The notes beneath the pieces were generated by a model that saw only the letters and a list, made by a program, of their open reading frames with translations, was not told the origin of the DNA and did not search any database. 61,389 nucleotides of DNA from contig JAJDUD010000025.1 of assembly GCA_022826825.1 (NCBI GenBank), positions 1 to 61,389 on the forward strand, in the 5' to 3' direction. Numbering within the stretch: position 1 is the first letter of the stretch; every line of letters begins with the position of its first letter. Source of the DNA: Acidobacteriota bacterium (GTDB lineage: Bacteria; Acidobacteriota; Vicinamibacteria; Marinacidobacterales; Marinacidobacteraceae). The translations under genes and the position numbers were made by a program. Of this stretch, positions 26,581-35,216 are shown piece after piece.

Positions 26581-27507
26581 ATGGGCGAGCCGCGCATCGT
26601 CTCGCTGATCGCCAGCGCGACCGAGATCGTCAGCGCGCTCGGCATGGAGCACCGTCTCGTCGGGCGCTCCCACGAGTGTGACTTCCCGCCGGGGGTCCTG
26701 AGTCTCCCCGTCTGTTCCTCGTCCAAGGTGGACGCGGCGGCGTCGAGCCGGGACATCGACCGTCAGGTCCGCGAGATCGTCGGGGAGGCGCTGTCGGTGT
26801 ACCGGGTCGATGGACGGCTACTCGACGAGCTCGCGCCCACTGTGATCGTCACCCAGACTCAGTGCGAGGTCTGCGCGGTGAGCCTCCGCGACGTGGAGGA
26901 AGCGGTCTGCGAGGTGGTGCGTTCGCAGCCCCGGATCGTTCCCCTGGCGCCCATGGCGCTCGGCGACGTGTTCGATGACATTGAAAACGTGGCCGGGGCG
27001 CTCGGGATTCCCGATCGGGGCCGGGAGCTGGTGGCAGAGCTGAAGACACGGCTCGACGCGCTCCGGGCCAGGGCCGCCCGGTTGGAGAGCCGGCCCCGGA
27101 TCGCCTGCATCGAGTGGATCGATCCGCCCATGCACGCGGGCAACTGGGTTCCCGAACTGGTGGAGATCGCCGGCGGGCAGGTGATGGCGGGAGAGCCGGG
27201 CCGTCATTCCGGGTATTTCGAATTCGAGGAGTTGCTCGCGATGGACCCGGACGTCATCGCCGTCATGCCCTGCGGATTCGACATTCCCCGCGCCGGGGCC
27301 GAGATGCCGTCCCTCGCGGCCCAGCCGGGATGGAGCGACCTCTCGGCGGTCCGCGGCGGGCGCGTGTTCCTGACGGACGGCAACCAGTACTTCAACCGGC
27401 CGGGTCCGCGCGTCGTCGAGTCCGCGGAGATCCTCGCCGAGTTGTTCCATCCGGACGAGTTCGAATTCGGACATCGGGGCTCGGGCTGGACGCCGTGGGT
27501 GGGTTAA
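26581..27507 (+). CDS. BtuF-like cobalamin-binding protein without signal peptide
   Basis: 308 residues of the helical-backbone metal/corrinoid receptor family: IVSLIASATEIVSALGM at the N-terminus, VIVTQTQCEVCAVSL, PRIACIEWIDPPMHAGNWVPELVEIAGG and FEFEELLAMDPDVIAVMPCGFD. Ordinary BtuF is periplasmic, but here homology begins at residue 4 and no signal sequence is visible, so the protein is probably cytoplasmic or exported otherwise. It ends the DUF71-DUF6580-BtuF group. Its TAA stop (27505-27507) coincides with the left end of MITE-like copy A. Confidence 0.85.
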   Translation: MGEPRIVSLIASATEIVSALGMEHRLVGRSHECDFPPGVLSLPVCSSSKVDAAASSRDIDRQVREIVGEALSVYRVDGRLLDELAPTVIVTQTQCEVCAVSLRDVEEAVCEVVRSQPRIVPLAPMALGDVFDDIENVAGALGIPDRGRELVAELKTRLDALRARAARLESRPRIACIEWIDPPMHAGNWVPELVEIAGGQVMAGEPGRHSGYFEFEELLAMDPDVIAVMPCGFDIPRAGAEMPSLAAQPGWSDLSAVRGGRVFLTDGNQYFNRPGPRVVESAEILAELFHPDEFEFGHRGSGWTPWVG

Positions 27508-27688
27508 CAGCCTGTGGCAAAACCCACGCGGCGTTCGACGGGCGATGCATCCCGTCTGAACCGCGCCTCTGCGAGGCGCTCTGCGTTGCGTTTCGGTCGG
27601 AATACACCCGGTATTCCTCCCTCACGCGCCTTGTCAGCCGGGCGCCTCGCGCGTCTCGGCGCTCACATGGGTTTCACCACAGGCTGTA
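27505..27688 (+). mobile_element. MITE-like element, copy A
   Basis: About 184 bases with inverted ends: CAGCCTGTGGCAAAACCCAC (27508-27527) pairs with the complement of the right end (27665-27686), matching at 17 of the first 20 positions. The interior carries two hairpins, GCGCCTC/GAGGCGC near 27560 and GAATAC/GTATTC near 27600. The core aligns with copies at 33709 (inverted), 36491 and 37680. TA lies at each outer edge. The left edge supplies the stop of the BtuF-like gene. It has no transposase and no credible coding capacity. Confidence 0.75.
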
Positions 27689-27918
27689 GACCGACTGAGT
27701 CTCCGCCCGACGCGATTTCGGGTAGGCGTTCCGGCAGCCTCTGCGACACCTGCCGTCACGCCCGGCTCGTCCGCTCCCGGCGTAACCGCTTCCTCCTCTG
27801 TGAGCGTTCGCTCGAGGACGCGCGTTTCCCTCGCTACCCGCGGCTGCCCGTGCTGACCTGCGACGGTTTCGTCCGGCTCCCATCCCGGGACGTGCGTTCC
27901 GCCGATTCCGGCCGCTGA
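27667..27918 (+). CDS. Small Cys-rich conserved protein (start uncertain)
   Basis: The clear part encodes about 50 residues: CDTCRHARLVRSRRN, FLLCERS, RFPRYPRLPVLTC and DGF. Two CxxC/C pairs and an RFPRYPRLPV segment form a pattern I recognise from short conserved bacterial proteins of unknown role, probably a zinc knuckle. The only in-frame ATG, 27667, lies inside MITE-like copy A, giving 83 residues with a non-conserved lead. The true start may be a later alternative codon near 27715-27735. Its position just ahead of the clpB promoter has no obvious meaning. Confidence 0.5.
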   Translation: MGFTTGCRPTESPPDAISGRRSGSLCDTCRHARLVRSRRNRFLLCERSLEDARFPRYPRLPVLTCDGFVRLPSRDVRSADSGR

Positions 27919-27970
27919 ACTTCGTCGGAGCGTCCTTCGGACTCCGCAGTGCCGATGAGAGATGGATCTG

Positions 27971-28020
27971 AATCTTGAATCTGCTATACTACACATCAGA
28001 CTTACTGAGTATGGAGTAGA
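27971..28020 (+). promoter_or_regulatory. clpB promoter region
   Basis: An AT-rich patch with a TATACT -10 box at 27986-27991 and a 35-base leader. CTTGAA at 27975-27980 looks like a heat-shock -35, but no matching CCCCAT-type -10 follows at the right distance. ATACT (27987-27991) and AGTAT (28009-28013) form a weak dyad. GGAG at 28014-28017 is the ribosome site. Confidence 0.45.
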
Positions 28021-28026
28021 TAGATC

Positions 28027-30648
28027 ATGTCTCTTCCGGTCACCGAACGCGCGGGCGCCGCACTTTCGCGGGCCGCGAGCCTTGCGGAGGGGCGCAAGAA
28101 CCCCGAAACCACTCCGGAGCACCTGCTGGCCGCCCTGCTCGATGACACCCCCGATGGGCTCGCCCTCCGGCTGCTAGGCCGCCTGAGTGTCGGGCCGGCC
28201 ATCCTGGGCCGGAAACTGGATCGGGCCCTCGCCGGGCTGCCGGTGCAGCGAACGCCGGGAGAGGACTTGCCGCCGGCTTCGAGGGATCTCGCGAAGGTGA
28301 TCCACGCCGCATCGGACGAGGCGAAGCGCCTTGGAGACGAGTTCCTGAGCGTGGAACATCTGCTCCTGGCGCTTGTCTCGCAGAAGTCGGCCGCTCGCGC
28401 CGCACTCGGCGCCGCCGGAGTGGAGCGGAAGACGCTGGAAGCCGCGGTCAAGGCCGTGCGCGGTCCCGCGCGCGCCACGAGTCCCCACCCCGAGAGCGCC
28501 TACGAGCCGCTCCAGAAATACGGGCGGGACCTCACCGCGCTCGCCCGCGCCGGCAAGCTCGACCCGGTGATCGGCCGTGACGACGAGATCCGGCGGGTGA
28601 TGCAGATCCTGTCGCGCCGGACCAAGAACAACCCGGTGCTGCTCGGGGAACCGGGTGTCGGCAAGACGGCCATCGCCGAAGGATTGGCGCTCCGCATCGT
28701 CAAGGGCGACGTGCCCGAGGGTCTCCGCGAACGGCAGGTGGTGGCGCTCGACGTGGGAGCTCTGATCGCCGGCGCGAAGTTCCGGGGCGAATTCGAAGAG
28801 CGCCTCAAGGCGGTGCTCGGTGCGGTCCAGGAGGCGGACGGCCGCGTCATCCTGTTCGTCGACGAGCTCCACACCGTTGTCGGGGCCGGCAAGACGGAGG
28901 GCGCGATGGACGCTTCCAACCTGCTGAAGCCGGCGCTCGCCCGGGGAGATCTGCACTGCATCGGGGCGACCACTCTCGACGAGTACCGGCAGCACATCGA
29001 AAAGGACGCGGCGCTCGAGCGCCGGTTCCAGACGGTGGTCGTCGACGAACCGTCGGTCCCCGACGCCGTGACCATCCTCCGCGGCCTCAAGGAGCGCTAC
29101 GAGGTGCACCACGGGGTGCGGATTCAGGACGGCGCGTTGCTGGCTGCGGCCTCGATGTCCAGCCGTTACATCTCCGGGCGCTTTCTGCCCGACAAGGCCA
29201 TCGATCTGGTGGACGAATCGGCCGCCCGCCTGCGCACCGAAATGGACAGCGTGCCCACCGGCCTCGATGAGGTGGAACGGAAGCTCCTGTCGCTCCAGAT
29301 CGAGCGGGAAGCGCTCCGGAAGGAAAAGGACGACGCTTCCTCGAAGCGGCTCGCGGACCTCGAACGGCGGATCGCCGACCTTGAGGAGGAGGCGCGGGCG
29401 CTCCGTACCCAGTGGCAGGGCGAGAAGACACAGCTCCTCGAGGTGAGACGACTCCGCGAGCGCCTCGAAGAGGCGAACCTGGCGATGGAACGCGCCGAGC
29501 GCGAGCAGGATCTCGGCAGGGCCGCCGAGCTTCGCTTCGGCACCACCCTCGAACTGAAGCGCGAACTCGCCGCCGCCGAGGCGCGCCTCGGCGGGCAGGA
29601 AGGACGCCTGTTGCGCGAGGAGGTGGACGCCTCGGACGTGGCGTCGGTGGTTTCCCGCTGGACCGGGATCCCGGTGGACCGGCTCCTCGAAGGCGAGCGC
29701 GAGAAGCTGCTTCGGCTCGGAGACCTGCTCCACCGCCGGGTCGTCGGCCAGGACGAAGGGGTGCGGGCGGTTGCCGATGCGGTAATCCGCGCCCGCGCCG
29801 GCGTCCAGGATCCGGACCGTCCGCTCGGCGCCTTTCTCTTCGCGGGTCCCACCGGGGTCGGCAAGACCGAACTCGCGCGGGCGCTCGCCGCCGAGCTCTT
29901 CGATGACGAGCACGCCATGGTGCGTCTCGACATGACCGAGTACACCGAGAAGCACTCGGTGTCCCGGTTGACGGGCGCTCCTCCCGGTTATGTCGGCTTC
30001 GAAGAAGGGGGGCAGTTGACCGAGGCGGTGCGGCGCCGTCCGTTTGCGGTCATCCTGCTCGACGAGATCGAGAAGGCGCACCCCCAGGTACGCACCGTGC
30101 TGCTCCAGGTGCTCGACGACGGCCGGCTCACTGATTCCCACGGCCGGCTGGTGAACTTCCGCAACACGGTCCTGATCATGACCTCGAACGTCGGCAGTGA
30201 CCGCGTCCTCGCGCTGGCGGAGGCCGGTCGCGGCTACGACGCGATGAAGCGGGAGGTCGTCTCGGAACTCCGCCGCGAGTTCCCGCCCGAGTTCCTGAAC
30301 CGGGTGGACGAGACCGTGGTGTTCCGCAGTCTGACGCGGGATCAGGTGGCGGAGATCGTCAACCTGCAGCTCGACCGGCTGCGGGAACGGCTCCGCGATC
30401 AGGACCTGACGCTCGAGGTGACCGATCAGGCTCTCCGGACCCTGGCCGCCGAAGGCTACGACCCGGTCTACGGCGCGCGTCCGGTCCGCCGGGTGATCCA
30501 GCACCGCGTCGAGACGCCCGTCGCGCGGATGATCGTGGGGGGCGCGCTTCCCACCGGAGCCTCCGTCAAGGTGGGGCCCGAACCTGGCGGGACGCTCGAG
30601 GTGACGGTGGGAGCAGGGGTGGAGGCCCGGGAACCGATTCCGGCCTGA
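28027..30648 (+). CDS. clpB: ATP-dependent disaggregase ClpB
   Basis: An 873-residue Hsp100 chaperone that rescues aggregated proteins with DnaK in the cytoplasm. The N-domain repeats ([11 protein letters not shown] and [10 protein letters not shown]) are followed by AAA-1 with Walker A GEPGVGKT (207-214), a coiled-coil middle domain (about 390-520), and AAA-2 with Walker A GPTGVGKT (607-614) and arm [11 protein letters not shown]. The middle domain marks it as ClpB rather than ClpA/ClpC, and no ClpP-binding loop is seen. It is convergent with the MATE gene with a 12-base gap. An AT-rich promoter precedes it. Confidence 0.97.
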   Translation: MSLPVTERAGAALSRAASLAEGRKNPETTPEHLLAALLDDTPDGLALRLLGRLSVGPAILGRKLDRALAGLPVQRTPGEDLPPASRDLAKVIHAASDEAKRLGDEFLSVEHLLLALVSQKSAARAALGAAGVERKTLEAAVKAVRGPARATSPHPESAYEPLQKYGRDLTALARAGKLDPVIGRDDEIRRVMQILSRRTKNNPVLLGEPGVGKTAIAEGLALRIVKGDVPEGLRERQVVALDVGALIAGAKFRGEFEERLKAVLGAVQEADGRVILFVDELHTVVGAGKTEGAMDASNLLKPALARGDLHCIGATTLDEYRQHIEKDAALERRFQTVVVDEPSVPDAVTILRGLKERYEVHHGVRIQDGALLAAASMSSRYISGRFLPDKAIDLVDESAARLRTEMDSVPTGLDEVERKLLSLQIEREALRKEKDDASSKRLADLERRIADLEEEARALRTQWQGEKTQLLEVRRLRERLEEANLAMERAEREQDLGRAAELRFGTTLELKRELAAAEARLGGQEGRLLREEVDASDVASVVSRWTGIPVDRLLEGEREKLLRLGDLLHRRVVGQDEGVRAVADAVIRARAGVQDPDRPLGAFLFAGPTGVGKTELARALAAELFDDEHAMVRLDMTEYTEKHSVSRLTGAPPGYVGFEEGGQLTEAVRRRPFAVILLDEIEKAHPQVRTVLLQVLDDGRLTDSHGRLVNFRNTVLIMTSNVGSDRVLALAEAGRGYDAMKREVVSELRREFPPEFLNRVDETVVFRSLTRDQVAEIVNLQLDRLRERLRDQDLTLEVTDQALRTLAAEGYDPVYGARPVRRVIQHRVETPVARMIVGGALPTGASVKVGPEPGGTLEVTVGAGVEAREPIPA

Positions 30649-30660
30649 TCTCGCCCGGGA

Positions 30661-32040
30661 TCAGGAATCCGGCCCCGCCGGAGTGCGGGCCAAACGCTCC
30701 ACGAAGCGCCAGCCGAGGTACCCGCCGACAACCCCGGCCAGGCTGCTTCCGGCAGCGTAGGCGTAGACCACGCCCGGTCCCTCCAGGGAGTACAGGATCG
30801 GCTGGCCGCCGAGGGTGCCCACCAGCAGAAACAGCATCGCGGGGACGGCCAGCCCTGCCCGCGACCAGTTGAGCACCGTGGCCCAGAGGGGGCGGCCCAG
30901 GTTGTTGAAGGCCGCCGTCGCCACGTAGGCGGCGCCCGCGAGAACGAATCCCCCCGCTCCCAGCCGGCAGAAGGCCCGAACGATGCGGGCGCCGTCGCCG
31001 GACATCCCGAACGCCCACACGATGAGATCGGTCGCGGCCCACAGGACCCCCCAGGCCACCAGCGCGTAGAGGGCGGCGAAGACGAGGCTGTCCCGATAGG
31101 TTGCTTCCAGGCGGTGCAGCTTCCGGGCGCCGTAGTTCTGGCCGAAGATGCCGCCCACCGCCACGGCGAGCGCGATGATGCCCGAAAAACCGAGGACCAC
31201 CATTCGCGTCACCACCGACCAGCCGGCGACCGCGCTGTCGCCGAAACGCCCGACCCAGGCGGCCAGCAGCAGGAAGCCGGAAGGCGTGGACAGTTGGGCG
31301 AGTACTGCTGGCCCGCCCACGGCGAAGATGGCGCGGAGGTCGTGGAACGCTCCCACCACACGGAGCGGGGCGGCCAGCTCGTGGGTCCTCACCACGAAGT
31401 GAAGTCCCACGAGTGCGGTCACGATCCGGGAGAAGACGAGCACCCAGGCCGCGCCGTCCACGCCGAGCCCCAGCCCCAGGATCACCAGCGGATCCAGCAC
31501 GAACGCGACGCCGCCGGCGACCACCGTCACGATGAGGGCGCGCCGGGCGTCGCCTTCGGCGCGGAGGATCGCCGCGGTGCTGATGCCAAGTCCCAGGACC
31601 GGAAGCGACGGGAGGATCCACGCCAGGTAGCGGCTGGCGACCTCCGTTGCCGGGCCCGGCTCCATCAGCAGTCCCACCGCCTCCTCGCGGAAGACGAAGA
31701 CCAGCGCGGCGAGGACCGTAAGGGTCAGGAAAGAGACAGTGAGGCAGGACGTGGTCCGGCTGCGCGCCAGCGTGTGGTCGCGTGCGCCGAGTGCCTGGCT
31801 GACCAGCGCCGTCGCGGCGACGGCGAGGCCGATGGCCACCGCGCTCACCACGTGCTGTACGAAGGAAGCGAGCCCAACCCCAGCCACGAGCCGGACGTCC
31901 CGCAGCAGCGACACATAGAAGAGCGTCAGGAAGTCCACCAGGAACAGGAACACGAACCCGACGGACGCGGTCGTCGTCATGACGACCACGTGGCGCATGG
32001 TCGACCCGGTGGTGAACCGGCCCTCCCTGTCTGGCGGCAT
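30661..32040 (-). CDS. MATE-family efflux transporter
   Basis: A 459-residue multidrug and toxin extrusion type transporter with 12 predicted helices. Typical marks are the paired-domain layout and VGLASFVQHVVSAVAIGLAVAATALVSQALGA in the first half, with AVAVGGIFGQNYGARKLHRLEATYRDS in the second. These proteins export cationic drugs or metabolites using a sodium or proton gradient. The ATG at 32040 is where homology begins; the frame is open further upstream across the phosphotransferase gene. It lies 20 bases after the phosphotransferase gene in the same direction, so they may share a transcript. Confidence 0.92.
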   Translation of the reverse strand: MPPDREGRFTTGSTMRHVVVMTTTASVGFVFLFLVDFLTLFYVSLLRDVRLVAGVGLASFVQHVVSAVAIGLAVAATALVSQALGARDHTLARSRTTSCLTVSFLTLTVLAALVFVFREEAVGLLMEPGPATEVASRYLAWILPSLPVLGLGISTAAILRAEGDARRALIVTVVAGGVAFVLDPLVILGLGLGVDGAAWVLVFSRIVTALVGLHFVVRTHELAAPLRVVGAFHDLRAIFAVGGPAVLAQLSTPSGFLLLAAWVGRFGDSAVAGWSVVTRMVVLGFSGIIALAVAVGGIFGQNYGARKLHRLEATYRDSLVFAALYALVAWGVLWAATDLIVWAFGMSGDGARIVRAFCRLGAGGFVLAGAAYVATAAFNNLGRPLWATVLNWSRAGLAVPAMLFLLVGTLGGQPILYSLEGPGVVYAYAAGSSLAGVVGGYLGWRFVERLARTPAGPDS

Positions 32041-32060
32041 CGACACAGCTCCGGACGAAG

Positions 32061-33224
32061 TCAGCCGAGGGCCCGGTAGGCGCGGTACCCGGCCCGGCAG
32101 AGCGCATGCCGGAGGCCGGCCCGGCTCGCGAGCGGCGGGATCTCCGGCAGCAAGGCGCCGGCATCCAGGTCCTGGAGCGCGGTCGCTGTGCGGGTTGCGA
32201 TGACGTCGCGCAACTCGGACTGCCGTCCCTGGTTCTCTCCCAGCCAACCAGCGAGGACGACTGGCAGCAACAGGCAACCCAGCAGGGTTTCGCGGTAGAG
32301 CCGCCAACAGCGCTCGAACGGGAAGCCCCGGGCTCCGAGCCCGCAGACGATGTCGTGATACTCGAGGAGCGCCTCCTTTTCGACGGCGCGGCGGACTTCC
32401 GGCGAGACGCTTCCGGCGAGGAAGTAGGCCACGTCGTAGAGGCCGTTCGAGACCGCGCTGTTTTGCCAGTCGACGACCGCGAGTCCGTCCCCATTGAAGA
32501 ACATGTTGTCGAGACGGTAGTCGCCGTGTACGAACGTCAACGGCTCCTCCGCGAGTCGGCCGAGGTGATCCACCAGCCGGAGGCCGTATTCCTCCGCCAG
32601 GTCCCGGACCTCCTGGGGCCACGAGCCGGAAAGGACGGACAGGTTGCGCGGCAGACGCCGCAGGTAGGAGATCTGGAGAGCCGACCAGACCCACGGCGCC
32701 AGCACCTCGTGGAAATCGGCCGGCAGCGGCGCGACGCGGTCCCAGTACTTCCCGTGAAGTCCGGCCACTTCCCGCACCGCTCGCCGCGCCTGCTCGGGGG
32801 TGGCGCCCCGCACCTGGTCCGCCGCCTCCATGTTGCGGAGATCCTCGAGAACGAGCACGAAACGGTGGGTCCGGTCGTCGAACTCACCGTAGCGAAGCGC
32901 CGGAGCGCGGAGCGGGGATCCGAACGCCAGGTCGCCATAGAAGCTGAATTCGCGGCGGTAGAGGTGCCACCGCCGGCCGAGCCTTCGATTCCCGGGCTTG
33001 TCGCTCGGGAGCTTCACAACCACGCTCTCGGAGGGTCCGTCGTCCGCGGCGAAGGTCAGCTCGCAGCGGAGGATTTCGGCCATCAGCCCGACCCCCTCCC
33101 CGATGGCCGTGCTCTTCAGTTCACGGATCTTGGGACAGTCGGCCCGGCCTCCCGCCATCAGGGCCTCGTGCATCCACTCGGTGGTGACACCCTCGCTGGT
33201 TTCGGGGATCCCAGGGCCCGCCAT
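32061..33224 (-). CDS. Aminoglycoside phosphotransferase/ecdysteroid-kinase-like protein
   Basis: 387 residues with a protein-kinase-like phosphotransferase fold: VVVKLPSD (ATP lysine), FVHGDYRLDNMFF (catalytic Asp in HGDxxxxN) and AVVDWQN (metal-binding Asp). The order and spacing match the APH and the related small-molecule kinase families, which phosphorylate hydroxyl groups of sugars, steroids or choline-like molecules. Substrate cannot be read from sequence. ATG 33224 is chosen because kinase homology begins soon after and it follows the zinc-ribbon gene by 10 bases. Next to a MATE exporter, a role in detoxification is possible. Confidence 0.82.
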   Translation of the reverse strand: MAGPGIPETSEGVTTEWMHEALMAGGRADCPKIRELKSTAIGEGVGLMAEILRCELTFAADDGPSESVVVKLPSDKPGNRRLGRRWHLYRREFSFYGDLAFGSPLRAPALRYGEFDDRTHRFVLVLEDLRNMEAADQVRGATPEQARRAVREVAGLHGKYWDRVAPLPADFHEVLAPWVWSALQISYLRRLPRNLSVLSGSWPQEVRDLAEEYGLRLVDHLGRLAEEPLTFVHGDYRLDNMFFNGDGLAVVDWQNSAVSNGLYDVAYFLAGSVSPEVRRAVEKEALLEYHDIVCGLGARGFPFERCWRLYRETLLGCLLLPVVLAGWLGENQGRQSELRDVIATRTATALQDLDAGALLPEIPPLASRAGLRHALCRAGYRAYRALG

Positions 33225-33234
33225 CTGTTGGGCG

Positions 33235-33693
33235 TTATTCGGCTTCGTACTCTTCGGCGCGGTGCATGTCGAAGTCGCCGTGATCCGGGTTTTGCCGAAA
33301 GCGGCGGAACTCGGCATGGCAGCGGTAGCAGACCGTAACGCTTCCCAGGCGGCGGTAGATCAGGAAGTCGAGGAGCGCCACGGAAGCGAAGACCGCGAAC
33401 GCTCCGGGGAAGTCCCAGAGCGCATAGGCGATCGTGGAAAGGGCGATCGCGCTCAGGACCACCGCGCAACCGATCTGTTGCGGAACGTCCTTCTTGCGGT
33501 AGAGCTCGGGGTTTCCGCACTGCGGGCAGGAGGCGAGAGCGGAGCCGGCGGAGAGACCTTCGGCGGCGGTGGGTGGATTCCGGTGGCCGCAGTGCCGGCA
33601 CCGGTCGTCATCCGGCTGGAACGGAGGGTTCCAGGTCGAATAGCGGTCGCAGGCGTCGCAATAGAAACCGACTTCGGGCGCCCGGTTGGCCAA
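33235..33693 (-). CDS. Zinc-ribbon membrane protein of unknown function
   Basis: 152 residues. Four Cys pairs (CDAC, CRHC, CPQC and CYRC) form what look like two zinc ribbons, the first complete before residue 40 and the second split by two membrane helices (IGCAVVLSAIALSTIAYALW and FAVFASVALLDFLIY). I do not recognise a named family. It is followed after 10 bases by the phosphotransferase gene and preceded by MITE-like copy D, which separates it from the aminotransferase gene. No function can be assigned. Confidence 0.75.
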   Translation of the reverse strand: MANRAPEVGFYCDACDRYSTWNPPFQPDDDRCRHCGHRNPPTAAEGLSAGSALASCPQCGNPELYRKKDVPQQIGCAVVLSAIALSTIAYALWDFPGAFAVFASVALLDFLIYRRLGSVTVCYRCHAEFRRFRQNPDHGDFDMHRAEEYEAE

Positions 33694-33708
33694 GCTCGGC
33701 TCCCGTCG

Positions 33709-33887
33709 CTAGTGTGGTGTCCCGGAAATAGTGCGAGTCACCGAGAGCGGCGAGGCGCCCGGCTGGCAAGGCGCGAATCGGGAGGAATACCGAGCGCATT
33801 CCGACCGATTCGGAACGCCGAGCGCAGCGGTCCAGCCGGGATGCATCGCCGCTCGAATGCCGCAGGATTTCCGGGACACCACACTAG
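33709..33887 (-). mobile_element. MITE-like element, copy D (inverted, distinct ends)
   Basis: 179 bases with perfect 21-base terminal inverted repeats at 33709-33729 and 33867-33887 (beginning CTAGTGTGGTGTCCCGGAAA). Read on the minus strand, its interior aligns with copies A, B and C, including GGCGATGCATCCCGGCTG and CGGTATTCCTCCC, but the ends are a different sequence from theirs. The right end supplies the TAG stop of the aminotransferase gene (33884-33886). No transposase is encoded. The flanking TA bases recall TA-target elements such as IS630, which is inference. Confidence 0.8.
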
Positions 33888-35203
33888 GCGCAGCGAGAGA
33901 CGATGGCCTCGAGCGCGGAGGAGATTTCTTCGCGGGTGTTGAAGAAGTGGATGGAAAGGCGGAAGTCACGCTCGCCGCGGACCGGTGACGCCAGGATGCC
34001 TTCCTCCCGGGCGAGGTCCCGGTAGAGCTTCGTCGGGTCACAACCCTCCGGCAGCCGGACCACCAGGATCCCCGAGCGGTCCGCCGGGTCCTCCGGCGAG
34101 GCGACCGAGAGTCCCGGGGTTTGCCGGATCGCCTCGATTCCATGCTCTACCAGCTCGTCGGTTCGGCCGAGGATGCGTTCGAAGCCGGTGTCCTCCATCC
34201 ACTGTATCGCCTGCCCGAAGCCGTGGAAGTCGGCCAGCGCCCGGGTCCCGAACTCGTAGCGCGCCGCGCTCGGGAGGAGCGTGTAGTTGCCCTCGTAGTC
34301 CATGGTCTCGTGGCTGTGCGCTCCGGCCCAACTCAACTGAACCTCGTCGAGCAGCGCGCGTCGCACGAACAGCGCCCCGGTGCCCTTGGGCCCGAGCAGC
34401 CACTTGTGCCCGCAGGTCGAGTAGCAGTCGCATCCCAGGGCGGCGAAGTCGGTCGCCACGCAGCCCGGACCCTGGGCGCCGTCGAGGTGATAGCGGACGT
34501 CCCGGGCACGGAGCAGTTCCGCGAGCCGCGCGGAATCTCCGGTACGGAGCGTCCGCCCGTTGTTTCGGGAAACGTGGCTCAGGCTGACCATGCGCGTCCT
34601 GTCCGAGAGCTGGCGCTGCACTTCGGCGACGAGGTCGGTGCCCGGGCTCAGGTCGATCTCCCGGATCGCGATCCCGAGCCGGTCCCGCAGCACGTACCAG
34701 GGGATGACGTTCGCCGGATGTTCGGTGTTCGAGATGACGACCTCGTCGTCAGGCTCCCAATTGAGACTCCAGGCAACGATGGAAATTCCCTCCGAGGTGG
34801 AATGGGTCAGCGCTACCTCGTCCTCGCCGGCGCCGAACACCCGGGCGAGCCGGGCGCGGAGTTCCGGCTCGATCCGGTTCATCACTTCGGCGACGTGGGT
34901 GGCGGCCGGACTGCGGTTCTGGAAGGTCAACCGGTCCGCCAACTGCTCGATCACCGGTGTGGGCGAGGGACCGATCCCGCCGGTCTGGAAGTAGGGACTC
35001 GCGGTGGCCGCCGGCACCTCTTCGCGCGCTCTCCGGACCCAGTCGGGGAGGTCTTCGGCGGCTCCGTCTCCCCGGGACTCCCCCGCGGCGAGACGGCCCA
35101 CGGGCACGATGGGCAGGAGGGCCAAACCGGGAACGCCGGCCAGGAACTGCCGGCGGCCGAGGCCGCGGGCGCGGATGGTCGGGAAAGCGTTTCGGGGTGC
35201 CAT
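33884..35203 (-). CDS. Tat-exported class V aminotransferase/desulfurase-like PLP enzyme
   Basis: A 439-residue fold type I PLP enzyme of the aminotransferase class V group, related to cysteine desulfurases and isopenicillin N epimerase-like proteins. The PLP lysine lies in STCGHKWLLGPKGTGALF, and the cofactor Asp in RYHLDGAQGPG. HSTSEGISIV is the phosphate-binding region. Unusually, it has a twin-arginine leader (GLGRRQFLAGVPGLALLPIVP), so it should be exported already folded with cofactor. ATG 35203 is preferred to the adjacent GTG. Its stop codon lies in the end of MITE-like copy D. Substrate unknown. Confidence 0.88.
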   Translation of the reverse strand: MAPRNAFPTIRARGLGRRQFLAGVPGLALLPIVPVGRLAAGESRGDGAAEDLPDWVRRAREEVPAATASPYFQTGGIGPSPTPVIEQLADRLTFQNRSPAATHVAEVMNRIEPELRARLARVFGAGEDEVALTHSTSEGISIVAWSLNWEPDDEVVISNTEHPANVIPWYVLRDRLGIAIREIDLSPGTDLVAEVQRQLSDRTRMVSLSHVSRNNGRTLRTGDSARLAELLRARDVRYHLDGAQGPGCVATDFAALGCDCYSTCGHKWLLGPKGTGALFVRRALLDEVQLSWAGAHSHETMDYEGNYTLLPSAARYEFGTRALADFHGFGQAIQWMEDTGFERILGRTDELVEHGIEAIRQTPGLSVASPEDPADRSGILVVRLPEGCDPTKLYRDLAREEGILASPVRGERDFRLSIHFFNTREEISSALEAIVSRCA

Positions 35204-35216
35204 CACATGCCTGGGT

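Noticed and set aside
27508..27660. Peptides encoded in the repeat core on either strand (for example EEYR-x-x-S/L-D)
   Set aside because: Similar peptides appear in several copies only because the DNA repeats; there is no ribosome site and the frames differ in length and ends.
27975..27995. Classical sigma-32 promoter for clpB
   Set aside because: CTTGAA is present, but no CCCCAT-like -10 follows at the right spacing; the TATACT box fits the housekeeping factor better.
28001..28026. CIRCE or HAIR operator before clpB
   Set aside because: Neither the TTAGCACTC repeat nor the CTTGAGT-N7-ACTCAAG repeat is present.
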